From Muscardinus avellanarius (lineage: Eukaryota; Chordata; Mammalia; Rodentia; Gliridae), in contig OY726565.1 in assembly GCA_963383645.1 (NCBI GenBank), positions 27,800,966 to 27,864,965 of the forward strand: DNA of 64,000 nt. Direction: 5' to 3'. How positions within the stretch are numbered: the first letter of the stretch is position 1; every line of letters begins with the position of its first letter. The notes beneath the pieces are model-generated. The model had not been told where the DNA came from, did not search any database, and saw only the letters and a program-made list of their open reading frames with translations. Positions 47,105 to 57,457 of this stretch are shown one piece after another. The translations under genes were made by a program, and so were the position numbers.

Positions 47105-47105
<1 letters not shown>

Positions 47106-47277
47106 ACATGCGCACGCGTGATGAAATACTTACTGGTCAGTATTGAAAATGAAGAAACCCTTGACATTTATGACAAGGATGAACCTGAAGGGAATTATGT
47201 TAGTTGAAATGAGCCAGGCACTCGAAGACAAACACTTTAAGATTCCATTTATTTGTGGAAGCCAAATAAGTTGAACT

Positions 47278-48228
47278 GAAGACTTCCAGGAAGATGGTGA
47301 CCGAGAAAGCAAGGCTTAAGAGCCCCGCTAACAACCAATCTCTATTACCACAAAATCAGCGCCTTTCATAGCCAGAAAACACCATCACCAGAGAAACAAA
47401 AAAATGTAACTACAAGGGACAGAGAAAAAGAGGGCTGGAAAAACGGGACACCAGAAAGAAACCAGACTGCAGTGCTGTGACCGGAGCCGCGGCGCGGAGT
47501 GGTGGAAGCCATCTTTTCTTGCAGCACCAAGCCCCAGACAGGAGGGGAACTCAGAACGGAGCTCAGAGCCACAGAGGAGACACGCCGGCCTCACGCCCGA
47601 GGACGCGGCAGCAGCGCCTTACTACCGGTGGCAGCGGTGAACTCACCAGACGACACCAGACCAATGCACTCAACAGCCCACCAGGCTCCAGAGAAGTGCG
47701 GCAGACAGTGAGCCGAGGTGAGCCGCTGCGGATCAGCCAGGTGGGATTCGGCAGATCCCAGAGGCTGGGCTCAGCACATGCTGCAGGGACTCAGAGCAGA
47801 GCTCAAAACCAGAGAAGAAACACGCCAACCTCACAGCCAAGGGCGTGGCAGCGGCACCATATTGCCATCAACGGCAGCGGCAGCAGCAGTGAATTCACGG
47901 AGTCCACTACAGCTACATCTGTGTACTCAACAACAGTGAGTCAAATTGCAGGCCCCAGAGGAGAAATCCCAGTACTGCACTGCCAGGGACTTGACCCAGT
48001 GGGGGAGTGGCGGTGGCAGAGATATCACACCATACGAGAACGCCCAACCTGGCACCCCCCATGGTGTAAAGCATCCTCGATTGACTCCCTGGGTCTGAGA
48101 CTCTGCGATACAACCCAGTAAAGGAGTAGTGGTGACTGAGATACCACGGACTCGAGATCCAGAACACCTTAAGTGAAGTCGTAGTGACCTAAGGGAAGAA
48201 CCCAGAGAAGGCACAAACTTCTGAAATC
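47278..48228 (+). promoter_or_regulatory. L1-type 5'UTR promoter of composite copy 2
   Basis: Two imperfect tandem units with CACGCC starts exactly 240 bp apart (47581 and 47821), each CACGCC..CTCACG/A..GCGGCAGC/GTGGCAGC. The open frame of 214 codons across this GC-rich leader is not thought to be a protein. Confidence 0.7.
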
Positions 48229-49143
48229 ATGGGAAAGAGAAATAACAATGGAACAGTGAATGCCCACAAGCCCACAACATCAGAACCTGATAAAACAGAA
48301 TTTCAGAGATTTCTAGAAGATCAAATCAGGAAAATAACTGTAGAAATAATAGAGGTGTTTCGAAAAGAATTTAGAGAGAGCCAAAAAGAGATAAAGGATG
48401 CAATTAATGAAGTAAAGCCCTCAATTCAAAGTACAAACAACTGATTAGACCACATGGAGAACAGAATCTCGCTCTTAGAAGATGAGCAATCCAAAAATGA
48501 ATGCATAGTTTCTAATCTAGAAAAAAAAATCTGACAGCAGGAATCTGACATTGAAGAAATATGGGCCCATTTAAAGAGAGCTAACCTAAGAATAATTGGA
48601 ATAGAGGAGGGAAAAGAAGGTGAAACCAAAGGGATCAACAAGCTCTTCAAGGAAATAATACCAGAAAATTTTCCAAACATAGAGCAAGAGGTCGATACAC
48701 AGGTCCAGGAAACTTATAGAACTCCCTTTAGACAGGATCGGAGAAGAGGATCCCCATGCCACATAATTGTCAAAATGACCAATGTGGAAGCCAAGCAGAG
48801 AATCTTAAAGGCAACAAAAACAAAGGGCCAAGTGACATTCAGAGGCAAACCAATTAGACTCACTCCAGACTTCCCAAACCAAGTCATGAGAGACAGAAGG
48901 GCTTGGAGTAACATATTCCAAACTGAAAGAAAACAACTTCCAGCCAAAAATTTCCTACCCAGCAAAACTTTCTATCAAATTAGATGGAAAAATAAGAAGC
49001 TTCCACGACAAACAGAAACTGAAGGAATTTATGTCTTCAAAACCAGTGCTAGAGAAAATACTCAAAGAGATTAACTACAAAGAAGAAATAGGTAACATAA
49101 ACAGAACCAGAGAAACAAGATTTTCCATCCAACAGACAACTAA
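48229..49143 (+). pseudogene. L1 ORF1, disabled (composite copy 2)
   Basis: Starts MGKRNNNG. It stops at TGA at codon 72 (48442-48444), the same position as in copy 1. There is another in-frame stop near 48531 (AAAATCTGACAG). A two-base deletion in the C-terminal domain near 48923 (CCAAACTGAAAG against CCAAACTCTGAAAG in copy 3) shifts the frame. Confidence 0.9.
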
Positions 49144-50440
49144 GATTGGTTATCTGTGGATATTCATTATTTATGTTAGTCTTATACCTATCTCTAAATT
49201 GTATTGTTTGCTTTTATTTTTAATTTTTAGGATTTCTAGTTGGAATATTAATATAGCTTCTGATATAGCATTTGGAAATATTTTATCCCATTCTATCAGT
49301 AACTTCTAACTCTGTTTACATTGTCTTTGGATATACAATTTTTTTTATTTTTTAGGGAGTTTGTATACTCTTTTGTTGCCTGTGCCATTGAAATCATATC
49401 CAAGAAATCACTGCCAATTTCAGTGTTATGAGGTTTTATGACCCATATTTTCTTCTAAAAGTTTATAGTCTTAAGATTTATATTTAGGTCTTTTATCTAT
49501 TTTGAGTTAATATTTGTATATGGGATTAGGTAAGGGTCCAATTTTATTATTTTTAATGTAATTATTATTTTTCAACAATATTTAGTTAAAAGATTATTAT
49601 TTCCTCCACCAAATGTTCGTGGAAACCTTGTCAAAAATAACTTGACAATATAGGGAATAATTTAGCTCTAGGCTTTTATTTAACTCCAATGGTTTGTATA
49701 TCTGCCTTTAGAACAGTACTACACTGTTTCAATTATTGTAGCTTTATATGGTTTGAAATCAGAAAATATACATCTTCTAGCTTTGTTCTTTTTCGAGATC
49801 GTTTTGGGTATCTAGAGTCCATATTCCATATTAGGATACATTTTTTTCTGAAAAATAAATATATAAATATATGATAGTTTCACCTAAAAAAAAAGAAAAA
49901 AAATATTCTCTGGTAAGAAAGAAAGCAAAAAGAAATATTGAAATGTTATCTTTAAGTTATCAAGAGCTTGGTATCAGACAAATGAAACTGTTATGTGAGA
50001 TTAACATTTTTAATTTTGGATAAATTGCTATAATACTAGATGTCAACCACTAAGTCAAGCATGGGAAGGAGGGATAGGGAGGGAATGGGGTGGGGATTGG
50101 GTGGGGGCTGACTGGGTGATGTGTGCATGTATGTCTACAAAAGTTTTTTTGTATACCACTATTATGTATGAATACAGTGCACCAATAAAAAAAATACAAA
50201 AAAAACCAAGTAAATTGAACTCATAGAAAAAGAGGGCATAAATTTAAAAGACCTATTATATGACATTGTTACTATAGCTAATAACAATGCATTTTATTCT
50301 TGAAAATCAGGAGATTAAGTGTTGTGCATATGCAAATTATTCTCATTTAACATATTTCAAAGCATCATGTTGTACATAATAAATATGTACAATAAGAAAA
50401 ATATTTTTAAAATTTCTTCTAGCTAATAATTTAGCAGCAT

Positions 50441-50870
50441 CTTGTGATATAAAATGTTATAATTTCACTGTCATCAATTTGAATATTATCTAATCCATTA
50501 TAATTTTTTCTTTGAATCATGTACTATTTAAATAATTATATCTTAATTTCTGAACTCATGTATATTTCCCAGTTTTATGATTGTTTTCCATTTCTAACAA
50601 TTGATTTGTGATCAAATGGCATATAGTTTAAAATATGTTAGTTTTTTAAATGTATAGAGCCATGCTTTATGGTCAATATATGGTCAATGTTTCTAAATAT
50701 CACCAAGTGTTTGAAAAGATTGAATCCTGTGGCTGAATGTATGAATGAAAAAAATGGAATAACAAATATATTCTGATGTCATGTAGTAGTATCAAAACAA
50801 ATAAAGGGGGGCAACTATTAGAAATCTCTAATTTTTACTATATGTTCTTTTTGTCTTTTAAAATGTTTTA
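50441..50870. other. AT-rich unique sequence
   Basis: Nothing recognised. Confidence 0.4.
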
Positions 50871-51595
50871 TACTTTAATATACTTTTATTGGTGCATGGT
50901 AATTATGCAGCATAGTGAGAGTCAGCATGATACAATACACAGCATGCACACAGCACTTGGTGAGATTCCCTCCCGATCCGAATGAACTCCCCTCCCACTC
51001 CCCGTGGTACATGTTTGTGACATTGGTAGTGATAGCTTCATATATGTACATTACATTAGTTGAACTATTTCCTTCATTGGGATTTCTTTTTCTCCTCCCA
51101 ACCTCATTCATCCAAATTCCTTCCACTCTTGTATTGGTCTATCCTCTCATTTATCTGAGGTCTCTTTTTCTTCCTATTTTCTCTCTAGCTACCATATAAG
51201 ACAAAAAACATATAGCCCTTAGATGGAATCTCGGTATAGTTTTGCTAATGATGTTGAGCAGTTTTTCATATATTCGTTGGCCATTTGTATTGCTTCTTTT
51301 GAGGAATGTCTATTCCATTCAGTTGTTCATTTTTTTAGTGTTAAGATTTTTTTAAGTTCTTTGTATAATTTAGATATCAGTCCTCTACTAGAGGAGTGGC
51401 TGACAAAGGTTCTCTCCCATTCTGTAGACTCCCTTTTCAGACTCTTGATGGTTTCTTTGCTGAGCAGATGCTTTTTAATTTGATGTTATCCCATTTGGTG
51501 ATTCTCAGTTTTATTTCCTGAGCTTTCAGGTCTTATCGAGGAAGTCTCTACCAGGACCTATATGTTGGAGAGTAAAAGAAAGCATAAGCCCTATA
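50871..51595 (-). mobile_element. 5'-truncated L1 3' fragment
   Basis: The plus strand opens with TTTTATTGGTGCATGG (3' end of the L1 in reverse) and the C-rich 3'UTR block. It continues into reversed ORF2 3' sequence (CATATATTCGTTGGCCATTT, GATGCTTTTTAATTTGATG). Non-coding. Confidence 0.75.
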
Positions 51596-52173
51596 GTCTT
51601 TCAAAGTGGCAATTGATGAAACAGGAAAGAAGCAGCCAATTGTGCCAGAAAATATTGTTTTGTCTCAATTTATTCAGCCAGGAGGCTCACAGCCATGTAG
51701 TTACGTCCAGCTGTTTTTTTTTTTTTAAATTCCTATGAGCCAAAGACAATATATTTTTTGAATTTCAAACATCAGTAAATAATGCATCTGAGGAGGTAAA
51801 GCCCCTTGTTAGTAACACATACCAAACTAATCTACATAAACTATAAATTTAATACCATTTCTCAGAAAGCCATCTCAAAGGGTAATATTTGAGATCATTT
51901 TTTTTTCAACCTGGGGATTCCTTTGTCGTTCACACTATTATAACTAATACCAGCTCTACTTCCGGCCTAACACCCTACAAATCTTCACAAGAAAAAACGT
52001 TTCATTTTGTATTACCATTTCAAGAACACAGTGGTATTGGAACTCTGGGAATGCTGTCTCAAAGAAAAGCCAAAAAATGAGACCCCTCTGAAAAATGCTG
52101 AATTCCAGTGAGTTTATAAAGCACGTGATGCTCACTGATGTCCAGGCAACTCAAAATATGGTGATAGAACTAT
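51596..52173. other. unique sequence
   Basis: No repeat or gene recognised apart from a T run near 51715. Confidence 0.4.
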
Positions 52174-53299
52174 TCTATTTTCTTTTCTTTTTTTTTTTTT
52201 TGATAGAACCTGAATTAATCTTTTTCTTTTTTTTTCTTTCTTTTTTTTAAATTTTATTTTATTGGTGCACTGTATTCATACATCATAGTGGGATACAAAC
52301 TTTTGTAGACATACATGCACACATTGCCCAGTCAGCCCCCACCTGATCCCCACCCCATTCTCTCCCCATCCCTCCTTCCCATGCTTGGCTTAGTGGTTGA
52401 CATCTAGTATTATAGCAGTTTATCCAAAATTAAAAATGATAATCTCACATAACAGTTTCATTTGTCTGATACCAAGCTTTTGATGATTTAAAGATAACAT
52501 TTCAATATTTCTTTTTGCTTTCTTTCTTACCAGAGCATATTTTTTTCTGTTTTTTTAGGTGAAACTATCATATATTCATATATTTATTTTTCAGAAAAAA
52601 ATCTATCCTAATATGGAATATGAATTCTAGATACCCAAAACGATCTTGAAAAAGAACAAAGCTAGAAGATATATATTTTCTGATTTCAAACCATATAAAG
52701 CTACAATAATTGAAACAGTGTAGTACTGTTCTAAAGGCAGATATATAAACCATTGGAGTTAAATACAAGCCTAGAGCTAAATTCTTCCCTATATTGTCAA
52801 GTTATTTTTGACAAGGTTTCCACAAACATTTGGTGGTGGAAATAATAATCTTTTAACTAAATATTGTTGAAAAATAATAATTACATGGAAAAGAATAAAA
52901 TTGGACCCTTACCTAATCCCACATACAAGTATTAACTCAAAATAGATAAAAGACCTAAATATATATCTTAAGACTATAAACTTTTAGAAAAAAATCTGGG
53001 TCATAAAACTTCACAACATTGAAATTGGCAGTGATTTCTTGGATATGATTTCAATGGCATAGGCAACAGAAGAGTATACAAACTCCCTAAAAAAAAAAAT
53101 ATTGTATATCCAAAGACAATGTAAACAGAGTTAAAAGTTACTAATAGAATTGGATAAAATATTTCCAAATGCTATATCTGAAGGTATATTAATATTCCAA
53201 CTAGAAATCCTAAAAATTAACAACAATAAAGGCAAACAATACCATTTAGAGATAGGTAAAAGACTAACATAAATAATGAATCTCCACAGATAACCAATC

Positions 53300-54217
53300 T
53301 TAGTTGTCTGTTGGATGGAAAATCTTGTTTCTCTGGTTCTGGTGAGTGTTACCTATTTCTTCTTTGTAGTTAATCTCTTTGAGTATTTTCTCTAGCGCTG
53401 GTTTTGAAGACATAAATTCCTTCAGTTTCTGTTTGTCATGGAAGCTTCTTATTTCTCCATCTAATTTGATAGAAAGTTTTGCTGGATAGGAAATTTTTGG
53501 CTGGAAGTTGTTTTCTTTCAGAGTTTGGAATATGTTACTCCAAGCCCTTCTGGCTCCCATGACTTGGTTTGGGAAGTCTGGAATGATTCTAATTGGTTTG
53601 CCTCTGAATGTCACTTGGCCCTTTGTTTTTGTTGCCTTTAAGATTCTCTGCTTGGCTTCCACATTGGTCATTTTGACAATTATGTGGCGTGGGGATCCTC
53701 TTCTCTGATCCTGTCTAAAGGGAGTTCTATAAGTTTCCTGGATCTGTGTATCAACCTCTTGCTCTATATTTGGAAAATTTTCTGCTATTACTTCCTTGAA
53801 GATATTGTTGATCCCTTTGGTTTCACTTTCTTTTCCCTCCTCTATTCCAATTATTCTTAGGTTAGCTCTCTTAAGATGGGCCCATATTTCTTCAATGTCA
53901 GATTCCTGCTGTCGGATATTTTTTTCTAGATTAGAAACTATGCGTTCATTTTTGGATTGCTCATCTTCTAAGAGCGAGATTCTGTTCTCCATGTGTTCTA
54001 ATCGGTTGTTTGTGCTTTGAATTGAGGCTTTTACTTCATTAATTGCATCCTTTATCTCTTTTTGGCTCTCTCTGAGTTCTTTTCGAAGCATCTCTATTAT
54101 TTCTACAGTTATTTTCCTGATTTGATCTTCTAGAAATCTCTGATTTTCTGTTTTATCTGGTTCTGATGTTGTGGGGTTGTGCGCATTCATTACTCCAGTG
54201 TTATTCCTCTTTCCCAT
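53300..54217 (-). CDS. L1 ORF1 protein (nucleic-acid chaperone), intact, 305 aa
   Basis: L1 ORF1p-type protein, which forms trimers, coats LINE RNA and acts as a nucleic-acid chaperone in retrotransposition. The start is the ATG at 54217 (MGKRNN), because an upstream in-frame GTG extension is lost to a stop in copy 2. Coiled coil about residues 30-118 with leucine/isoleucine heptads. RNA-recognition fold begins around NLRIIGIEEG (119-128). C-terminal domain contains PRHIIVKM (176-183), RRAWSNIF (223-230) and YPAKLSI (244-250). Length is a little under human ORF1p (338 aa). It is the only gene in its element, with no ORF2 in sense. Whether it is transcribed or translated today is unknown. Confidence 0.88.
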   Translation of the reverse strand: MGKRNNTGVMNAHNPTTSEPDKTENQRFLEDQIRKITVEIIEMLRKELRESQKEIKDAINEVKASIQSTNNRLEHMENRISLLEDEQSKNERIVSNLEKNIRQQESDIEEIWAHLKRANLRIIGIEEGKESETKGINNIFKEVIAENFPNIEQEVDTQIQETYRTPFRQDQRRGSPRHIIVKMTNVEAKQRILKATKTKGQVTFRGKPIRIIPDFPNQVMGARRAWSNIFQTLKENNFQPKISYPAKLSIKLDGEIRSFHDKQKLKEFMSSKPALEKILKEINYKEEIGNTHQNQRNKIFHPTDN

Positions 54218-55012
54218 GATTTCGGAGGTTTGTGCCTTCTCTGGGTTCTTCCCTTGGGTCACTATGGCTTCACTTAAGGTGCTCTGGATCTCGAGTCTGT
54301 ATTATCTCAGACCCCACTACTCCTTTACTGGGTTGTATCACAGAGTCTCCGGCCCAGGGAGTCGATAGAGGCTGCTTTAAACTATGGGGGGTGCCAGATT
54401 GCACGTTCTCCTATGGTGTGATATCTCTGTCACCACCACTCCCCCACTGGGTCAAGTCCCAGGAGGTACAGTACTGGGATTTCTCCTCTGTGGCCCGCAA
54501 TTTGACTCACTGTTCTTGAGTACGCAGATGTAGCTGTACTGGACTCGGTGAATTCACTGCTGCTGCCGCCGCCGGTGGCAATATGGCGCCTCTGCCACGC
54601 CCTCGGCCGTGAGGCTGGCGTATTTTTTCTTCTCTGGTTTTGATTTCCACTCTGAATCCCTGCAGCGTGTGCTGAGCTCGGTCACTGGGAGCTTTAAATG
54701 CTCTCTGCGCCGAAAGATCCCGCCTGGCTGTTCCGCAGCGGCTCACCTCGGCTTGCTGTAGCTGTCCGTTGAGTTCGCTGCTGCCGCCGGCAGTATGGCG
54801 CTGCTGCCGCGTCCTCGGGCGCGTGTGTCTCCTCTGTGGCCCTGAGCTCTGTTCTCAGTCCGCTTTCTCTCTGGAGCCTGGTGGTTTTTTTGTTTTTCTG
54901 GTGATGGTGTTTTCTGGCTATGAAAGGCGCTGGTTTTGTGGTAATGGAGATTGGTTGTTAGTGGGGCTCTTAAGCCCCGCTTTTCTCGGTCGCCATCTTC
55001 CCGGAAGTCCCC
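54218..55012 (-). promoter_or_regulatory. L1-type CpG-rich 5'UTR promoter of composite copy 3
   Basis: YY1-type AAGATGGC (complement of 54992-54999) lies just inside the 5' end. Two related GC-rich units sit about 222 bp apart (around 54550-54640 and 54772-54850) with GCTGCTGCCGCCG..TATGGCGC..CCTCGG. It is the best preserved of the three leaders. Confidence 0.72.
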
Positions 55013-55024
55013 TCTATTTTCTTT

Positions 55025-56040
55025 GAGTGATGTTTGAAGTCATCTGAGTTCAAGAAGGAATCCCTTGAAAGGCTGGGGCTCCATTCTTAAAAATACGTTT
55101 TCTATTATTTTGAATGAAAGCCCCTTGAAGATATCACTGAGGCTGGTGGTAGTAATTGAAATGTGAAAGCAAAAAGGCTAAGAGCAAATGGCTGTTCCCA
55201 CCCTTTCCTTTTGTGGCTGTGTGGTCTTGAACATGGGACTTAGCTCCAGTAGTTTCAGTCCCCTGAGAAATTAGGAAAATCACATTTACATTGCAGGGTT
55301 GTTGTTCATTTGCATGTGAGCATTCCTGTATGTAACGTGTTTGGCACATGGTGCATAAAATACTTTGAAAATTTGATTATTTCTCTGATTAGTGGATTAG
55401 AGGAAGATTCTGGAAGAAGTAAGACCACAACACAGGGAGGGATTTATGGGATTGGGAGGCAAATGGATGGAAGCTTTTAAACACAGCCAAGACTCTCATA
55501 TGGCTGCTTCCCAAAAGCAACAATTCCCATTTAAATCCTCAGAAATACAAGATAAAGTGCTTTTCAAGTGACAAGGTCCACTTCAAGACGATAGTGGCTT
55601 TTACACAGAAAATAACTGGATAATCAAAACAATATTTGAGCCTCCTGTCAGACATTATCCTCTTCTACCATGATTCATTTTACTTCAGGTACAGACACCA
55701 TGGTGTCTATTATAAAGTCTGGCTCCGTTTAGATGTCCCTTCATGTGGAAAGAAAATGTGTTTTTCAGGCTTTCTCAGATAGGAAAAAATGCAACTAATT
55801 TATTTATGATTCTGTTCTGTTCAATTCAGTAGGTATATTGTGTGGCTTTTTCTAGAAAAGTAAAAAAAAATATAGCTCTCTTTACTAAAAGAACTTGGGA
55901 AAAGACTACTTTCTGAATGCCACCAAATGATGCCCTGTTTTACTTAGGATAAGCCACTTAAGTAGTCTCTCTCAGACTTTTACCCTAGAAAATTTGATAA
56001 TAATAACCAGTTTTTTCTCAGGCAAAAGAGAAAAGACAAA
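55025..56040. other. unique sequence
   Basis: Nothing recognised. Confidence 0.4.
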
Positions 56041-56054
56041 GTTAATAAAGTCTA

Positions 56055-56060
56055 AATGTA

Positions 56061-56124
<64 letters not shown>

Positions 56125-56218
56125 CACATATGTATATATGCACAAATATACATGCATATATGTGTATACATACACATATGCATATATGTGTGTGTATATA
56201 TATATATATATATATGTC
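56055..56218. repeat. alternating TG/TA low-complexity tract
   Basis: Almost purely alternating purine-pyrimidine for about 160 bp: (TG)n and (TA)n blocks alternate, then a mixed ATACATATG section, then (TG)n(TA)n again. Confidence 0.95.
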
Positions 56219-56261
56219 TTCTGTAAACCGAATATGATTCCATGTACATCATGTGAAATTA

Positions 56262-56430
56262 ATAATGTTCTGTCCTCACAATGACCCTATATGGGACCTT
56301 TTAGGAGCATCCCCATTTTCAGGTAAGAAAAGTGGAGACACAGAGGAGTTAAGTAACTTGTCTGTAGCCACAGAACCAGTGCATAGCATATATAAATCTA
56401 AGCAGTCTGTCTAGGTCTGCACAATCATAC
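56262..56430 (-). mobile_element. MIR (ancient SINE)
   Basis: The plus strand shows the reversed MIR order: CCTCACAATGACCCTATATG, CCCCATTTTCAGGTAAGAAA, AGTTAAGTAACTTG, then CAGAACCAG. The A/G at the signature positions fit MIR. Diverged. Confidence 0.75.
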
Positions 56431-57237
56431 CTTGATACTTTTCCAGTGATATGACACCTAAAAGCTCTCATTCTCCAAAATAGACATTTAGTGTGTCCAC
56501 AAAGGTACCAAGTTTCTAGTGTAGAAATTTTTCTACCAAAGGCTTTGTTTTAAGGTAAGACATGCTTCCATGTGTAAGGAAGTTAGATGTGTGATTACTG
56601 TATCTTCTGAAAAAAAAACAAAAAAACAAAAAAACCTTGGTCCTCCGTGTTCATTGTGACCTAAAAAGAATGTACTCCTTAAGATTGCTCTGCAATAACT
56701 TGTGTGTGGTCCAGCCGCAGGCCCCTGACGCTGGATTCTGTATGCCTTTCACAAACTTTACTTCTTGGAGCTCTTGATTCTAATTGAATTGCCTACATCT
56801 TGGCATTCCCCACCCACTAGCTAGAATGCCTACAATGCTGGTTGCAACTGTTTGCAGTATTCTTGCAGGACTCCCCTCCCCATCTCGCACACACCCCTCG
56901 CTTGAGGTTGTTTTCTCAGCTGAACACAAAGTGCAAACCTTAGAGGCACGCCACCGCAGCAGGGACAGTGGAAACTGATGCAGCCTCACTTGAGCTTCTC
57001 TTTCTGTTCCATCTCCTGTTCTGCTGTCAGAGCACCAAGAGCCCCTTAATTTCTTTCTTTCTACCATAGAAAAAGAACACCTTGCCTCCTCACAGGCCTC
57101 TTGATCTGATGGCCTTCACATCCAACCTTGCCATCATGGGGATTGGCTTTCCCTCAATTTTCACCAATATTTCAAACCTCACATTCATTCCATTGTCCCC
57201 ATCAACACTGCCTGGACTTTTCCAGCATGCAATGCTA
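56431..57237. other. unique sequence
   Basis: Nothing recognised. An A-rich (AAAAC)n run lies near 56610-56635. Confidence 0.4.
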
Positions 57238-57457
57238 TTTATTTATTTATTTATTTATGGTGATGAGAATGGAACTCAGGTGTCTTCTACCTCTTGGCTA
57301 CACTCCCAGACCTATTTTACATTTTATTTGGAAACAGGGTGTCACTACGTTGCTGAGAGCCTCACTAAGTAGCTGAAGCTGGCTTCGAACCTGAGCAATC
57401 CTCCTGTCTCAGCCTCCCAAGTACTGGGATTACAAGCGTGCGCCACCACGCCCAGCT
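57238..57457 (-). mobile_element. B1-dID SINE, (TTTA)n tail
   Basis: Minus-strand dimer mixing older (GTTGCTGAGAGCC) and younger (ACTCCCAGACC) sequence features. The tail is five TTTA units at 57238-57258. Confidence 0.85.

Larger units (their letters stand above)
47278..50205 (+). mobile_element. composite L1-derived retrotransposon, copy 2
   Basis: 5'UTR 47278-48228 beginning GACTTCCAGGAAGATGG, broken ORF1 48229-49143, ORF2 3' fragment in antisense (about 49150-49840), about 160 bp unassigned, L1-like 3' end to GTGCACCAATAAAA near 50190. Flanked by CCAAATAAGTTGAACT (47262-47277) and CCAAGTAAATTGAACT (50206-50221), 14 of 16 identical. Inserted in the 3' region of an older L1. The YY1-like site reads AAGATGGT (C to T). 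Confidence 0.92.
46490..50440 (+). mobile_element. old L1 3' half split by composite copy 2
   Basis: ORF2 3' region at 46490-47277 (ordered blocks AAAATGGGCAAAAGACCTGA, ATGTGCTGGCAAGGATGTGG, TAAATGTCCATTAATGG). It resumes at 50206 (TTGAACTCATAGAAAAAGAG) and continues in the 3'UTR to about 50400 (CATGTTGTACATAATAAATA). A (TG)n(AG)n tract at 47010-47104 has expanded inside ORF2. Confidence 0.85.
52186..55012 (-). mobile_element. composite L1-derived retrotransposon, copy 3 (intact ORF1)
   Basis: In element sense: GGGGACTTCCGG start at 55012, 5'UTR to 54218, intact ORF1 54217-53300, inverted ORF2 3' fragment (sense on plus strand about 52620-53240, with 'TTAACTCAAAATAGATAAAA' and 'GACAAGGTTTCCAC' blocks), about 160 bp unassigned, L1-like 3' end (about 52460-52260), A-rich tail read as T/C on the plus strand (52186-52258). 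Exact 12-bp target duplication TCTATTTTCTTT at 52174-52185 and 55013-55024. A 20-base non-A filler sits inside the tail (52201-52220). Confidence 0.94.

Noticed and set aside
47477..48121. 214-codon open frame in the leader of composite copy 2
   Set aside because: It lies in a GC-rich L1 5'UTR where stop codons are scarce. The frame is not kept in copies 1 and 3 and has no known domain.
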